A DNA stretch of 7,242 nucleotides from contig JAQCDH010000038.1 in NCBI GenBank assembly GCA_027620815.1, positions 1 through 7,242 of the forward strand, in the 5' to 3' direction. Shown here piece by piece: positions 1 to 6,676 of this stretch. The DNA comes from Bacillota bacterium. GTDB taxonomy: Bacteria; Bacillota_I; Bacilli_A; Acholeplasmatales; Acholeplasmataceae. The position numbers and the translations under genes were made by a program. Numbering within the stretch: position 1 is the stretch's first letter; every line of letters starts with the position of its first letter. Under the pieces are notes generated by a model. That model was given only the letters and a program-made list of their open reading frames with translations, was not told where the DNA came from and made no database searches.

Positions 1-390
1 ATTCCTTTCGTATTAGAGTTTGGATATGCTGAAAATAGAGGCATGTCATTTGGATTACTTCAAAATCAAACGTTACTATTTATGGTCATTACAGTGTTTG
101 CTTTAGCGATTTTTGGCTATTTATATAAAGATATTTCATTTGATTCTAAAAAAGTATATACCATCTCCATCATTTTATTTATTGCTGGAACACTTGGGAA
201 TGCCATTGATCGATTCCTTTTAGGTTATGTCATCGATTTTATGCATTTTCCATTTTTAGAGTGGCCACTTGGACTTGTTGGATTACCAAATTTTTATAAT
301 AATTTTGCAGACATGTATTTATCTTTAGGAATTGTTTTATTTGCTTTTGATATGTTTTTTCTAGAAAAGAAACGAGTGAAACATGAATAA
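1..390 (+). CDS. lspA: Lipoprotein signal peptidase (signal peptidase II), 3' part
   Basis: This membrane aspartyl protease removes the signal peptide of diacylglyceryl-modified prolipoproteins. The reading frame is open from base 1, so the 5' end lies outside the window; 129 codons are visible, and perhaps 25-35 N-terminal residues are missing compared with the usual 150-165. Counting from base 1, the family motif around Asn12 reads NRGMSFG (usually NxGAAF). The two catalytic aspartates are Asp79 in GYVIDF and Asp104 in NNFAD. Hydrophobic stretches at about residues 23-41, 52-73 and 104-121 fit the last three membrane helices, and the protein ends in a basic tail (EKKRVKHE). The ATG at base 43 is an internal Met inside the Asn motif, not the start. 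The stop overlaps the start of the next gene by 8 bases, so the two are probably cotranscribed and coupled. The pair matches lspA-ylyB of Bacillus. Identification is firm. Confidence 0.95.
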   Translation: MPFVLEFGYAENRGMSFGLLQNQTLLFMVITVFALAIFGYLYKDISFDSKKVYTISIILFIAGTLGNAIDRFLLGYVIDFMHFPFLEWPLGLVGLPNFYNNFADMYLSLGIVLFAFDMFFLEKKRVKHE

Positions 391-1279
391 ATTAATCGTT
401 AAACATGGTTATATCGGTAGAAGAATTGACCATGTTTTTCATGAATTTTTAAGTGAACTTACAAAATCTCATATTCAAAAAATGATACAAGATGGAAATA
501 TACTTGTCAATGATAAACACGTCAAAAATGGATATATGATTAAAGCTGATGATGTCATCACATATGAAATGAAAGTTCCAGAAGTATTAGATATTCCTGC
601 AGCAGATATTCCTCTTGATATCGTATTTGAAGATGATGACCTTGCTGTTGTAAATAAACAAAAAGGGTTGATTGTACACCCTGCATCCACAACAACGGAA
701 ATGACATTAGTGTCAGCATTAATGTTTCATTTATCATCATTATCAAGTATCAATGGCACGATTCGACCTGGAATTGTTCATCGTATCGATAAAGACACAA
801 CAGGCTTACTGATTGTTGCTAAAAGCAATCAAACACATGTCCTTTTATCAGATATGTTAAAAAAACATGAAGTGTCTAGAAAATATCAAGCACTCGTCCA
901 TGGTTACATTCCACATGAAACGTTTAGTATTGACTTACCAATTGCACGCCATGCGAGTAAACGTAAACAAATGGCTGTTGTTAAAGATGGAAGACGTGCT
1001 GTAACCCATGTGAAAGTACTTAAAAGGTATCAAAAGCATACGTTAGTAGAGCTTGCCTTAGAAACAGGAAGAACACATCAAATTCGTGTTCATTTATCAC
1101 ATTTAGGATATCCCATTGTTGGTGATCCATTATATGGCATAAAAAAAGAAGCTTTTGGACAGCTTCTTCATGCATTTCAATTAGAATTTATTCATCCAAT
1201 AACATCAAAAACATTATCGTTTGAGGTTGCATTACCTAAACATTTTGAGGATTATCTTAAGATGCTTGACGTTTCGTAA
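383..1279 (+). CDS. rluD: RluA/RluD-family 23S rRNA pseudouridine synthase (YlyB-like)
   Basis: This enzyme isomerises uridine to pseudouridine in RNA, most likely large-subunit rRNA; the exact target positions cannot be read from sequence. At 298 residues it is typical for the family. Residues about 12-65 form an S4 RNA-binding domain. The catalytic domain follows, with HRIDKDTTGLLIVAK holding the nucleophile Asp136, then the downstream motif GRTHQIRVH at residues 229-237 and GDPLYG just after it. The start ATG sits inside the last codons of lspA (overlap 383-390), with a weak GAGTG ribosome site at 374-378; an S4 domain beginning near the N terminus supports it. The order lspA then this gene is conserved in Bacillus (lspA-ylyB), although no pyrR follows here. 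The 3' end overlaps the convergent rnhC gene by 23 bases, and no terminator hairpin is visible. The family is certain; the rluD symbol is by subfamily resemblance, and other RluA-type paralogues have different targets. Confidence 0.92.
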   Translation: MNKLIVKHGYIGRRIDHVFHEFLSELTKSHIQKMIQDGNILVNDKHVKNGYMIKADDVITYEMKVPEVLDIPAADIPLDIVFEDDDLAVVNKQKGLIVHPASTTTEMTLVSALMFHLSSLSSINGTIRPGIVHRIDKDTTGLLIVAKSNQTHVLLSDMLKKHEVSRKYQALVHGYIPHETFSIDLPIARHASKRKQMAVVKDGRRAVTHVKVLKRYQKHTLVELALETGRTHQIRVHLSHLGYPIVGDPLYGIKKEAFGQLLHAFQLEFIHPITSKTLSFEVALPKHFEDYLKMLDVS

Positions 1280-2114
1280 TATTTTTGAAATTTAATTTTG
1301 CGATGTCAGATAAGATCGATACGCCATGTTTTTCAACAATGATCTCGATTTGATCATCAACAAGAGAGGACGCACCTTTGCGCAATTCAAATCCAACTTG
1401 TGTTGATAATTCCTTCATCTTTAACAAAAAGGCATAACGTGCGATGATGGATGCTGCAGCAACTGCTAAATGGACACTTTCTGCTTTCGTATAAAAATTA
1501 ATGTTTCTATAAACGAGGGTTTCTTCACTTAAGTAGTTATAATATAAGTTAGGTTGACAAAATTGATCAACAATCACAGGATACTCTTTTTCAAGTTTAG
1601 AAGTTATCTTAATGATTGCTTGATTATGTAGAAGTGCTTTCATTTTATTCAAATTGATACTTTTAGATGTAAGTTCATTATATTTAGATGGTTTAACAAT
1701 AAGTAGTGTATGTGTTAGTTTTTGAGCCAATTTTGAACCCATCGTTAAAATATCATCATCACTAATATTTTTAGAATCTTTCACACCCATTTGCTCTAAA
1801 TAAGGAATATCTTCTTTAGAAACAAACGCAGTACAAACCACAACAGGTCCAAATACATCCCCAGTACCAACCTCATCTGATCCGATGGCAGCATAATCTA
1901 TTTTATTTAAATGCTTTTTAATTAAAATGAGTTCAGAAGTGATTTCTTCACCTTGTAATAAAACCTTGCCTGTCGCATATGCTAAAACATGGGTCTCGTT
2001 ATGTTTTGCATGAAAGACCAAATATTGATTATCGTCATCAATTAAATGATGTTGATATAATTTATGTAATTTTTTAAGTTCATTGTCATTGACAGGCATT
2101 GAAAAGTGTTTCAT
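1257..2114 (-). CDS. rnhC: Ribonuclease HIII
   Basis: This Mg-dependent endonuclease cleaves the RNA strand of RNA:DNA hybrids, clearing R-loops and primers. The 285-residue length suits RNase HIII. The N-terminal 65 or so residues fit the TBP-like substrate-binding domain that separates HIII from HII. The catalytic domain opens with GSDEVGTGDVFGP (residues 78-90), which supplies acidic residues Asp80 and Glu81. Asp183 in IVDQF is the third carboxylate, and AAASIIARYAF (219-229) is a family signature. I cannot assign the fourth carboxylate with certainty. The start ATG is 2114-2112. An in-frame ATG five codons later is possible, but neither has a Shine-Dalgarno sequence, and a consensus extended -10 lies 7 bases before the first ATG, which suggests a leaderless transcript. 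The gene is divergent from mutS2 and convergent with the pseudouridine synthase. In Bacillus, rnhC lies just upstream of zapA-cvpA-polX-mutS2; here the intervening genes are absent and rnhC is inverted. Confidence 0.95.
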   Translation of the reverse strand: MKHFSMPVNDNELKKLHKLYQHHLIDDDNQYLVFHAKHNETHVLAYATGKVLLQGEEITSELILIKKHLNKIDYAAIGSDEVGTGDVFGPVVVCTAFVSKEDIPYLEQMGVKDSKNISDDDILTMGSKLAQKLTHTLLIVKPSKYNELTSKSINLNKMKALLHNQAIIKITSKLEKEYPVIVDQFCQPNLYYNYLSEETLVYRNINFYTKAESVHLAVAAASIIARYAFLLKMKELSTQVGFELRKGASSLVDDQIEIIVEKHGVSILSDIAKLNFKNITKRQAS

Positions 2115-2119
2115 CTATT
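2089..2119 (+). promoter_or_regulatory. Possible mutS2 promoter inside the rnhC 5' end
   Basis: A perfect TTGACA lies at 2089-2094, and the best -10 match is TCTATT at 2114-2119, a long 19-base spacer with a 4/6 match. If real, it overlaps the start of rnhC and the opposing rnhC promoter. mutS2 needs a promoter here because its upstream neighbour is divergent, but the -10 choice is weak. Confidence 0.35.
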
Positions 2120-2121
2120 TA

Positions 2122-2132
2122 ATTATACCATA
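2122..2132 (-). promoter_or_regulatory. Extended -10 promoter of rnhC, placed for a leaderless mRNA
   Basis: Read on the minus strand the sequence is TATGGTATAAT, a perfect TATAAT (2127-2122) preceded by the TRTGn extension. No -35 hexamer is visible 16-18 bases upstream. Seven bases (TAAATAG) separate TATAAT from the rnhC ATG, so transcription should begin at or next to the A of the start codon. Confidence 0.7.
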
Positions 2133-2152
2133 AATGCGCGAAAAGAGGGAAT

Positions 2153-4465
2153 ATGTCTTTTGATATTCAAACTTTAGAATTTCATCAACAGCGTCAAAAG
2201 CTTTCAACATTTGCTAAAGATAAGGCGGTCCAATCGTCTCTTTTAAATTTGCCTGTATTAACAGATAAAAACCTCATCATACAATCATGGCAATATACAG
2301 AAGATATCTTAAAGTTATTAAGAATATATCAAGGACTTCCACTCACATCAAACTATGAATGCTTAGATATTTGTTTACTATTAAGTAAGGGACACGTATT
2401 ATCATTAGAAGAAGCATATTTAATGTATTTAAGTTTGCAAGATCAAATGATGATGTTTCAGTATTTAAAGCGCGTCGATGAGTTACAAACATTTGAGTTC
2501 ATGAAAGATCACCCGATTGTTTCTGTATCAGAAATTCAAAAACACTTTATGAATGTTATGGATGATGAGGGTATCATTAAAGATGATGCAACGCCTCAAC
2601 TCGTATCTATTCGTAAAAAACTAAAGTCAATTGATCAACGATACTTAAAATCATTAAATGAATCGTTATCTCAATATGCAGCGTATTTAAATGAAAATGT
2701 GATTGTTTCCAGAGGAGATGCACTTTGTCTTGCAGTATCAGATTCATATAAAAATAATATCAAAGGGATCCTACATGATATTTCACAGTCTAAACAAACT
2801 GTTTATATTGAACCTTATCAAGCGAAAAGCATCCGTGATGAAAAAATACTTTTAATCGAAGAAGAAAAACAAGAAATTCTAAAGATTTTAAAAAATCTAT
2901 CGCAACTCGCTTCAACACACTTAGATGTCTTAATCACACAAATGGAAACACTTAAGATTTATGATACATATCATGCAAAAGCACAATATGCGACTCATAT
3001 AAAAGGAAATCGACCACACATAGAAACTGCGTCCTTTCATTTAATTGAAGCAAGACACCCAGCTTTACAAAAAGACGTGGTTCCAATTACCGTTTATTTA
3101 ACAAAAGCGCAACATGGTCTCTTTATATCAGGCTCGAATACAGGTGGCAAAACAGTCACATTAAAAACCATTGGTTTACTTCATGTAATGGCTCAAGCAG
3201 GATTATTTATACCTGCAAACGAGCACTCATCGATCATGTTATTTGATCATATTTTAGCCGATATTGGAGATCAGCAGTCGATTGAACACAATTTATCCAC
3301 TTTTTCATCACACTTAAAAAAACATCAAAGCATGCTTGCAGTTGCAAATGAACATACATTACTTTTAATTGATGAAATTGGTTCAGGAACGGATCCTCAA
3401 GAAGGCGTTGCAATTGCACAAGCATTGCTTGAGGCATATGAAGTCAAACAAGCAAATTTTGTAGTGACAACCCATTATCAAGCGTTAAAACAGTTTGCAA
3501 TAAGAAAAAACTATTTAAATGCATCTGTATCATTTGATCAAGATTCATTACAACCAACGTATAAGATTGAATACGGAATTTCAGGTCGTTCCCATGCTTT
3601 TGATATCGCATTTAGATTAGGAATTGATGATACGATTATTGAGCAAGCAAAAGAAAACTATGTTTCTTTACAAACGGATAACGAGAAATTATTAGAGACG
3701 CTCGAACGAAAAGAAAACATGCTAAACTTAGAAAAAAAACAATTCGATGATGCCTATGAAGCGTTCAAAATAAGTCAAATAAAATTAAGTGAAGAAATAC
3801 AATCTTTTGAAAATTCAAAAGATGAAAAACTTAAAAAGATTATTGAAGAAAAAGAAAAAGAAGTTTTAAAAAAAGTTGAAGCCATTGATCAATTATTGAA
3901 AGATTTAAAAGATAAAAAACAAATTCCTATCTCACAGTATGCATCTTATAAAAACATACAACAATCTTTTCATGACGATCGTCAATCCAATACACAAGTA
4001 GATTTTAAAGTTGGTGATGAGGTTTATATACAAAGTTATGATCAATTTGGAATCATTGAAATGATCAAAAAAGATCGATATTTTGTAAACGTTGGTGGAT
4101 TCCAACTTGAATTTGATCAAGTGTCTTTATCTGTGCCAATGATAAAAAATACGCCAATAAAAAAAGTATTACCCAAAGAAAAGAAAGAAAAAATATCACA
4201 TAGTTCTAAGCCTACCTCGCAGTATGTTTTTCAACTTGATTTAAGAGGGTTTCGTTATGATGATGTGAAGCCAGCACTTGATCAAGCAATAGATAAGGCG
4301 ATTTTATCAAATCAACCTTCACTTAGAATCATACATGGCTATGGCACCGGTGCAGTCAAAAAAGCAGTTTACGATATCATTAAAAACCATTCTGAAGTTA
4401 AATCGCATCGTTATGGCCAAGAGGGTGAGGGTTTAACCGGCGCAACAGTGATTTATTTTAAATAA
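2153..4465 (+). CDS. mutS2: MutS2 ATPase with C-terminal Smr domain (RqcU-type)
   Basis: MutS2 proteins are MutS-related ATPases without the mismatch-recognition domain. They have been linked to recombination control and, in Bacillus subtilis (also named RqcU), to splitting collided ribosomes. This 770-residue protein has the full layout. A helical core covers residues 1-300. The ATPase follows, with Walker A GSNTGGKT (327-334, Lys333) and Walker B LLLIDEIGSGTD (Asp407, Glu408). A charged coiled coil runs from about 509 to 593, then a small KOW-like beta segment (about 617-655). The C-terminal Smr domain carries LDLRG (695-699) and HGYGTG (728-733). All motifs look intact, so it is probably active. 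The start is supported by GAGGGA at 2145-2150, only 2 bases from ATG, and by the usual LEF motif near residue 8. It has no partner in its own transcript; the trx gene downstream has its own promoter. No terminator is evident after the stop. Confidence 0.96.
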   Translation: MSFDIQTLEFHQQRQKLSTFAKDKAVQSSLLNLPVLTDKNLIIQSWQYTEDILKLLRIYQGLPLTSNYECLDICLLLSKGHVLSLEEAYLMYLSLQDQMMMFQYLKRVDELQTFEFMKDHPIVSVSEIQKHFMNVMDDEGIIKDDATPQLVSIRKKLKSIDQRYLKSLNESLSQYAAYLNENVIVSRGDALCLAVSDSYKNNIKGILHDISQSKQTVYIEPYQAKSIRDEKILLIEEEKQEILKILKNLSQLASTHLDVLITQMETLKIYDTYHAKAQYATHIKGNRPHIETASFHLIEARHPALQKDVVPITVYLTKAQHGLFISGSNTGGKTVTLKTIGLLHVMAQAGLFIPANEHSSIMLFDHILADIGDQQSIEHNLSTFSSHLKKHQSMLAVANEHTLLLIDEIGSGTDPQEGVAIAQALLEAYEVKQANFVVTTHYQALKQFAIRKNYLNASVSFDQDSLQPTYKIEYGISGRSHAFDIAFRLGIDDTIIEQAKENYVSLQTDNEKLLETLERKENMLNLEKKQFDDAYEAFKISQIKLSEEIQSFENSKDEKLKKIIEEKEKEVLKKVEAIDQLLKDLKDKKQIPISQYASYKNIQQSFHDDRQSNTQVDFKVGDEVYIQSYDQFGIIEMIKKDRYFVNVGGFQLEFDQVSLSVPMIKNTPIKKVLPKEKKEKISHSSKPTSQYVFQLDLRGFRYDDVKPALDQAIDKAILSNQPSLRIIHGYGTGAVKKAVYDIIKNHSEVKSHRYGQEGEGLTGATVIYFK

Positions 4466-4484
4466 TGTGTTTTGGTGTTTTTAC

Positions 4485-4513
4485 TTGAAAAAAAGCATGA
4501 ATGATACTATAAT
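4485..4513 (+). promoter_or_regulatory. Sigma-A-type promoter of the thioredoxin gene
   Basis: TTGAAA (4485-4490), a 17-base spacer and a perfect TATAAT (4508-4513) form the best full -35/-10 promoter in the window. It has no TGn extension. Transcription should start near 4520, leaving a leader of about 25 bases that contains the ribosome site. Confidence 0.85.
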
Positions 4514-4535
4514 GAACATGTTAAAAAACTTAAAC

Positions 4536-4541
4536 GAGGTG
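4536..4541 (+). promoter_or_regulatory. Ribosome binding site before two adjacent ATG codons
   Basis: GAGGTG is complementary to the 16S rRNA tail. From the end of GAGG there are 4 bases to the first ATG (4544) and 7 to the second (4547). The second spacing is closer to the usual optimum, so the protein may start one residue later; both ATGs are in the same frame. Confidence 0.7.
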
Positions 4542-4543
4542 TA

Positions 4544-4855
4544 ATGATGATTGAATATGACGGAAAACCATATGAAGAAGTCGTCGGTAAACAAGGATTA
4601 GTTGTTGTACAATACTCTGCGACTTGGTGTGGACCATGTAAAATGTTAAAACCAGTATTAGAATCCATCGCAACAGATTGGACAGATACGCCATTTTATC
4701 TTTTAGACATCGATCAATTTAGAGATCAAGCAGTGAATGCAGGAATTCGTAGTGTACCAACAGTTGTTGTTTATAAAGATGGTGAAGAAGTTGATAGACA
4801 ATCAGGATATCAACCTAGAGAACGTATCGAATCTTGGTTAACTCAAAACAAATAA
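4544..4855 (+). CDS. trxA: Thioredoxin
   Basis: This small cytoplasmic thiol-disulfide reductase recycles oxidised protein thiols, normally with thioredoxin reductase (not in this window). At 103 residues it is a single thioredoxin domain. The redox motif WCGPCK has its cysteines at residues 29 and 32, and the cis-proline loop SVPT has Pro72; a Gly-rich turn and an amphipathic C-terminal helix (PRERIESWL) complete the fold. The buried Asp that most thioredoxins carry before the active site (Asp26 of E. coli) is Gln23 here, and the position of E. coli Trp28 is Ser25. This could mean a divergent main thioredoxin or a thioredoxin-like paralogue. The gene is a monocistron with its own strong promoter and a terminator whose 5' arm begins inside the last codons. 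Bacillus also keeps trxA in the wider mutS2 neighbourhood, which favours the main trxA. The thioredoxin family is certain; the symbol is likely. Confidence 0.92.
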   Translation: MMIEYDGKPYEEVVGKQGLVVVQYSATWCGPCKMLKPVLESIATDWTDTPFYLLDIDQFRDQAVNAGIRSVPTVVVYKDGEEVDRQSGYQPRERIESWLTQNK

Positions 4856-4882
4856 AAAAGCACGTGAGTGCTTTTTTATTTG
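4849..4882 (+). terminator. Rho-independent terminator after the thioredoxin gene
   Basis: A perfect 15-bp inverted repeat, CAAATAAAAAAGCAC (4849-4863) and GTGCTTTTTTATTTG (4868-4882), flanks a GTGA loop, a GNRA-type tetraloop in RNA. The GCAC/GTGC core followed by six T residues is a typical intrinsic terminator. The A-tract on the other side makes it able to act in both directions. It includes the trx stop codon (4853-4855) and touches the truB promoter. Confidence 0.9.
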
Positions 4883-4889
4883 ATATAAT
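4881..4889 (+). promoter_or_regulatory. Extended -10 promoter of truB-ribF, placed for a leaderless mRNA
   Basis: TGATATAAT is a perfect TATAAT (4884-4889) with the TGn extension. The bases where a -35 would lie (4861-4866, CACGTG) are part of the terminator stem and do not match TTGACA. Six bases separate the -10 from the truB ATG, so the transcript should begin at or one base before the start codon. Confidence 0.75.
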
Positions 4890-4895
4890 AGATGT

Positions 4896-5747
4896 ATGAA
4901 TGGTATTTTTTTAATTGATAAACCTGAGGGCAAGACATCATTTGATGTCATTCGACTTCTTAAAAAAAAATTCAATATTACAAAAATAGGTCATGCCGGC
5001 ACGCTTGATCCTTTTGCTACTGGACTGATGATTATTTTAGTCGGTCATGCAACGAAGTTATCAAGTCATTTTGTATTAAATGATAAGGTGTATGAAACAA
5101 CCATTTCTTTTGGACAACACACTTCAACCTATGATTTAACAGGTGAAATCATTAACGAGCATCACCAATTGATTACAAAAGATATGATTTTAGGAGCATT
5201 ACCATCATTTAATGACTATCTTCAAGAACCCCCAATGGTTTCTGCAATTAAAGTCAAAGGTCAAAAACTGTATGAGCTTGCAAGAAAAGGTAAAGAAGTC
5301 GAACGTGAAAAAAGATCTGTTCAACTATATAAACAAGAAATTATTGATTTTGAGTATCCTCATTTAAACATATTACTTCACGTATCAAAGGGGACATACA
5401 TACGAAGTTATGCCGTTGATTTAGCGAAGCATCTAAAAACCTATGCGCATGTCACTCAATTACGTCGAGTTCAGAGTGGTCGGTTTCATATTGAATCTGC
5501 GAAAACACTTGAAAACATTACAATAGAAGATTTAATTACAATCGAAACATTATTAGAAAACTACCCTAAAATTGTTGTGACACCATATATCGAAGCACGC
5601 ATTAAAAACGGGTTAATTCTTGATCATAGACAATTTGATCAACCAAACTCATTTCGTGTTTTTAATGAACGTCAGCAACTGATCGCCTTTTATGAACCCA
5701 TTACTCCTAATGAATATAAAATCGTGTTTTACAATGAGGCAATATGA
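4896..5747 (+). CDS. truB: tRNA pseudouridine-55 synthase
   Basis: TruB makes the near-universal pseudouridine 55 in the T-loop of tRNAs. The N terminus MNGIFLIDKPEGKTSFDV is the family's conserved opening, which fixes the start codon. The catalytic motif GHAGTLDPFATGL has the nucleophile Asp38. Other signatures are FGQHTSTYDLTGE near residue 70, QEPPMVSAIKVKGQKLYELA near 110 and KGTYIRSYAVDLAKHL near 166. At 283 residues the protein is slightly shorter than Bacillus TruB; the C-terminal 60 or so residues are the divergent tail expected of Firmicute homologues. There is no Shine-Dalgarno sequence before the ATG, and the -10 element is 6 bases away, so leaderless translation is likely. The stop is TGA, which overlaps the ribF start as ATGA (5744-5747). 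The truB-ribF order is the same as truB-ribC in Bacillus. Confidence 0.97.
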   Translation: MNGIFLIDKPEGKTSFDVIRLLKKKFNITKIGHAGTLDPFATGLMIILVGHATKLSSHFVLNDKVYETTISFGQHTSTYDLTGEIINEHHQLITKDMILGALPSFNDYLQEPPMVSAIKVKGQKLYELARKGKEVEREKRSVQLYKQEIIDFEYPHLNILLHVSKGTYIRSYAVDLAKHLKTYAHVTQLRRVQSGRFHIESAKTLENITIEDLITIETLLENYPKIVVTPYIEARIKNGLILDHRQFDQPNSFRVFNERQQLIAFYEPITPNEYKIVFYNEAI

Positions 5748-6640
5748 TAAAAATCAAAGATAGTTATTTAAATATTAAAAATGAAGTACCTATTACACTT
5801 ACCATTGGAAATTTTGATGGTATTCATCTAGGCCATCAAGCTCTTATTTTAAAAACAACATCATATCAAGATACACAATCTGCACTGATGACATTTGATC
5901 CACATCCAGTTCATTTCTTAACGAAAAAGCCGTATTCACAATTAATGTCAGTTATTGATAAATTAGATTGTTTAGAAGCATATCAACTCGATTATGTATG
6001 GATCGTGAGTTTTGATGATGATTTTGCATCACTTTCAGTGAATGATTTCATCACATTCTTAAAATCAATTCAAGTGAAAAGGCTCATTTTAGGGAAAGAT
6101 GCGAGATTTGGTCAATATGGTGCTGGTGGCGTAGAAGATTTGAAATCGCACTTTGAAGTTGTCATTATAGAAGAAGAAATTTATGATCACATTCGTATTT
6201 CATCTTCTCTTGTTAAAACAAGATTATCACAAGGAGATATGGATGTTGCAAAACATTTATTATCTAGGAACTATCGAATTTATGGTCAAGTTGTGCATGG
6301 GAATCATCTAGGAAGAACGCTTGGTTATCCGACCGCTAATATCGAGTATGATGATTATCACATCCCTAAATTAGGTGTCTATGCAGTTGGCATTTTGTTT
6401 CAACAAAAGTGGTATTATGGCATGGCAAATATTGGTCATAATCCTACGATTAATTATCAAGAAAAGCCTCGATTAGAAATATATATATTTGATTTTAATC
6501 AAGATTTGTATGGAAAGCATGTTGCTGTTGAATTTTATGACTATATCCGTTCTGAAAAGAAATTCGCTTCAAAAGATGACTTAATAAACCAATTAAAAGA
6601 TGATGAGTATCATATAAGAAAATTATTAAATCATCAATAA
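5744..6640 (+). CDS. ribF: Bifunctional riboflavin kinase / FAD synthetase
   Basis: RibF phosphorylates riboflavin to FMN and then adenylates FMN to FAD in the cytoplasm. The 298-residue protein has both usual modules. The N-terminal nucleotidyltransferase domain (about 1-175) carries GNFDGIHLGH at residues 22-31 with the HxGH-type motif (His28, His31), and an ISSSLVKTRL segment in place of the common ISSTRIR. The C-terminal kinase domain has LGYPTAN (193-199) with the metal- and phosphate-binding PTAN, GMANIGHNPTIN, and the likely catalytic Glu245 in RLEIYIFDF. Translation is coupled to truB by the ATGA overlap, with TGAGG at 5735-5739 as ribosome site. No FMN riboswitch precedes it, and no room exists for one. 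No biosynthetic rib genes are nearby, which fits an organism that takes up riboflavin, but the window is too small to decide. No terminator is visible after the stop. Confidence 0.97.
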   Translation: MIKIKDSYLNIKNEVPITLTIGNFDGIHLGHQALILKTTSYQDTQSALMTFDPHPVHFLTKKPYSQLMSVIDKLDCLEAYQLDYVWIVSFDDDFASLSVNDFITFLKSIQVKRLILGKDARFGQYGAGGVEDLKSHFEVVIIEEEIYDHIRISSSLVKTRLSQGDMDVAKHLLSRNYRIYGQVVHGNHLGRTLGYPTANIEYDDYHIPKLGVYAVGILFQQKWYYGMANIGHNPTINYQEKPRLEIYIFDFNQDLYGKHVAVEFYDYIRSEKKFASKDDLINQLKDDEYHIRKLLNHQ

Positions 6641-6641
6641 A

Positions 6642-6652
6642 TATGTTATAAT
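6642..6652 (+). promoter_or_regulatory. Extended -10 promoter of darA
   Basis: TATGTTATAAT begins two bases after the ribF stop: a perfect TATAAT (6647-6652) with the TRTGn extension. No convincing -35 is present (TATTAA at 6624-6629 at best). Transcription should start near 6659, giving a short leader of about 18 bases with GGGAGG (6665-6670). Confidence 0.75.
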
Positions 6653-6676
6653 GATGCTACTAATGGGAGGTATTTT

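Noticed and set aside
475..746. Two overlapping minus-strand open frames opposite the pseudouridine synthase
   Set aside because: They lie antisense to a conserved S4/catalytic domain region, have no recognisable motif or ribosome site, and their composition is that of a shadow frame.
3234..3437. Minus-strand open frame of 67 codons inside mutS2
   Set aside because: It is antisense to the Walker B region of the ATPase, and nothing in its sequence resembles a protein family.
3932..4120. Minus-strand open frame of 62 codons inside mutS2
   Set aside because: It is antisense to the KOW-like segment, low in complexity and without a start signal.
4429..4484. Terminator after mutS2
   Set aside because: GGTTTAACC (4429-4437) is a short palindrome inside the coding sequence, and the gap up to the trx promoter has T-rich tracts but no GC-rich stem.
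4892..4894. ATG four bases before the truB start as an alternative start
   Set aside because: It is out of frame with truB, and the conserved TruB N terminus begins exactly at 4896.
5700..5743. FMN riboswitch controlling ribF
   Set aside because: ribF starts inside the truB stop codon, so there is no leader, and none of the conserved FMN-aptamer sequence was noticed upstream.
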